A stretch of DNA of 61,884 bases from Welwitschia mirabilis (lineage: Eukaryota; Gnetophyta; Gnetopsida; Welwitschiales): NCBI GenBank assembly GCA_051453625.1, contig JBOZIK010000001.1, positions 202,534,478 through 202,596,361 of the forward strand, read 5' to 3'. Shown here one piece after another: positions 60,030 through 61,884 of this stretch. The number at the start of each line of letters is the position of its first letter. Position 1 is the stretch's first letter. The translations under genes were made by a program, and so were the position numbers. The notes below the pieces were generated by a model. The model was not told where the DNA came from, ran no database searches, and saw only the letters and a program-made list of their open reading frames with translations.

Positions 60030-61190
60030 GGAATTGGTTTCCAAGAAATTTATCTTATTGAAAAAGAATTTTCTTTTGATCATAATAAGACATGTCAGTA
60101 GAAAGTTTGCCATAAGATTTAAAATTTGCAATATCAACATACCAAGGAAAAACATTCACAGTAAATAAATTTTCATTAATTTCAGATGAATCAATAGGTA
60201 TGAAAAGATAAGATAAATGATTGACAACTGGTTTTCCTTTTTTATCTATATTTCATTATAATATTAAATTCTAACATAAGCAAAGTCCAACACATGAGTT
60301 TTAGTTAGGAGATTATTTAGGATGTATTTTAAAGTAACATGATTAGTAAAGATAATGATAGAATAACCAATAAGATAGTGGAAAAATTTTTCAAGAGTAA
60401 ATATTACAACTAACATCTCTTTTTTCAATAGAGAATAATTGAGCTGAGCATCATTTAAGGTCTTATTAGCATAAGATATGATAAAGGGTTTATGCTTAAG
60501 ACTTTAATTTAAGACTTCATATATTGTGAAATCACTTGCATTTGTTATTACTTCAAAAGGACAATGTAAGTTAGGATATTAAAGCATAGGTAAATATGAT
60601 AAAATATTTTTAAGTTTTTAAAATACAAGTTTGTACTCAGGTGTTTAAGAAAAAGATGCATTTTTCAAAAGAAATTTAGTTAAAAGTCTACTAAGAGAAC
60701 ATATGGAATGAAATAGTGATAGAAACTAGCATGTCCTAAGAAAGATCTTATATCTTTAATACAAGTAAGAGTAGGAAGAGAATGATCAATATCTATCTTA
60801 GCAAGATTCACTTCTATTCCTTCTTTAGAGATAATATGGCCAAGAATAATACCTCTAATAACCAGGAAATGAATTTTTTTCCAACTAAGCTTATGATTAT
60901 AATTAATAGAATGATTTAAAATTAAATTTAAATGATACATTTTTTGATCAAAAGAATCACTATAGAGAGAAAAATAATCCATAAATATGTATAAAAATTC
61001 ATTAATAAATTCAATAAAAAGACCAATCATTTACCTCTGAAAAGTTACAGGAGTATTACATAAACCAAAGGCATATCATGATATGTCAAAGTTCTAAAGA
61101 GACAAGTAAAAGTGATTTTATTTCTTGATCTTTTGGATCTATAAGAAATTGATTATAACCACTATATCCATGTAGAAATAGAGGTAAATG
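60030..61190 (-). pseudogene. gypsy element 3 RT-RNase H, first (upstream) copy
   Basis: An open 116-codon stretch (61030-60680) reads IEFINEFLYIFMDYFSLYSD, then LSWKKIHFLV, GIILGHIISKEGIEV and SFLGHASFYHYF. FMDYF stands for F-M-D-D-F with the second catalytic Asp changed to Tyr. The rest of the RNase H and the linker lies at 60250-60640. Confidence 0.8.
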
Positions 61191-61884
61191 ATGTCTATCA
61201 AAAATAAATCTTACTAAATACAAATTAAAATTACATAGTAAATACCTAATGTGATTCCACAACCTATGTTCATGTACAAAGGGTAGCTATCTCTCACACC
61301 TTTGGATATTTTTAACTTATAAAAATAGTGGTTTTGGAGTACCACCAATATTGCATACAATTGAGATGCTTCTTCCAAGGTAGAACTCCTTTTTCCTTAG
61401 GAAAATACATTAAAATCAATGTGCTCATAAGCACTTACAAAACTAAGATACTCCTCTCAAGGTAGCACTACGTTTTCCTTAGAGATATTCAACAAAATAA
61501 TAACAAAAATGTGCTCTCAAGGACTTATAGAAGCATTCTCATATAAGGATTACCTTACAATATAAAAACCCTAATAAGGGATTTTATGATAAAGAACAAG
61601 AAATAGACTGTAATAAGAGTATTAAAAAATCTGATAGTCCTACAATGGAAGTTCCAATAAATAATGAGAATAAGTGAAACAAAAAGCCTATAAAGATGTG
61701 TCTTTGATGAAGCACTTGAGTTCTTTCTTGTTTTCATTAATAATGAGTGTCAAGGATCAAAGTGATGCAGCATTGTCAGAGCCAATGATTAAATGATATA
61801 GTCACTTGATAGTCCCTTGCAAAAGATAGATTAAAATCTTTGTGAATAAAACTAATCACTCATGCATTAATGCATACATATGTT
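61191..61884. other. Unassigned DNA at the right edge
   Basis: No pol motif continues here. Two diverged ~85-bp direct repeats (about 61361-61445 and 61447-61533) share CAAGGTAGNACT, TTTTCCTTAG and AATGTGCTC. The end of the window cuts this unit. Confidence 0.4.

Larger units (their letters stand above)
57730..61190 (-). mobile_element. Athila-type gypsy pol, minus strand (element 3), with internal tandem duplication
   Basis: On the minus strand the order is RT-RNase H (copy at 60030-61190), RT-RNase H again (58840-60020), then integrase to 57730. Motifs in all parts are those of Athila pol. No LTR, PBS or gag was seen within the window. Confidence 0.85.

Noticed and set aside
1-61884. CRISPR array, tRNA or rRNA genes, bacterial-type operons or defence systems
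   Set aside because: No regularly spaced repeats, no tRNA-like or rRNA-like sequence, and every recognisable domain is a plant retroelement or plant gene. The spaced motifs in the LTRs are short, irregular and lie in both orientations.

Overview
The window looks like a piece of an AT-rich plant (angiosperm) genome, probably intergenic or pericentromeric heterochromatin in a draft assembly with five N-gaps. It is almost entirely nested, decayed retroelements plus one decayed, intron-containing host gene fragment. I found no intact protein-coding gene, no tRNA or rRNA gene and no CRISPR-like array. The plant assignment rests on the lineages seen: Sirevirus-like Ty1/copia, Athila-type Ty3/gypsy, plant LINEs with a DUF4283-like ORF1 and CACTA-type DNA. 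It also rests on a COP1-interacting-protein-7-like gene fragment. I cannot name the species.

Layout. 1-3159: AT-rich, nothing recognised. 3160-13382: a nearly complete Sirevirus-like copia element on the + strand, with a truncated 5' LTR, Met-tRNA-type PBS, gag, pol, a third ORF, PPT and 3' LTR. It abuts a minus-strand gypsy pol (13383-15480). That pol is itself split by a 219-bp-as-assembled solo LTR (14413-14631), which has a perfect 5-bp target duplication and contains an N-gap. 18348-37040: a large Athila-like gypsy element bounded by ~1.3-kb LTRs, with an Asp-tRNA-type PBS after the first LTR. It holds RT/RNase H/integrase at 30397-32886 and a third ORF at 34034-34733. Its 5' half is occupied by foreign DNA: an antisense CIP7-like pseudogene (about 20440-26101), a CACTA-type terminus (27123-27397), a minus-strand gypsy gag fragment, and a minus-strand copia 3' LTR with PPT (27898-28975). 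37400-37760: gypsy gag fragment.

38580-42650: a LINE on the + strand (ORF1, endonuclease, RT, zf-RVT). 44280-45210: minus-strand copia RT/RNase H. 45400-47700: a second copia 5' end on the + strand (LTR, PBS, gag, zinc knuckle). 47700-51890: AT-rich DNA with no call. 51890-52090: G-rich sequence duplicated across a gap, probably an assembly artefact. 52600-57500: a second LINE, minus strand. 57730-61190: a third Athila-type gypsy pol, minus strand, with a tandem duplication of its RT-RNase H part. 61200-61884: unassigned.

Decay is dominated by C-to-T and G-to-A changes, so in-frame stops sit where the families have Gln (CAA/CAG), Arg (CGA) or Trp (TGG). This is expected from deamination of methylated cytosines. 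Nothing here appears able to move on its own. The points most worth a second look are the host gene fragment lying antisense between two matching LTRs, the related post-pol ORF in both a copia and a gypsy element, and the different short-motif arrays in the LTR families.
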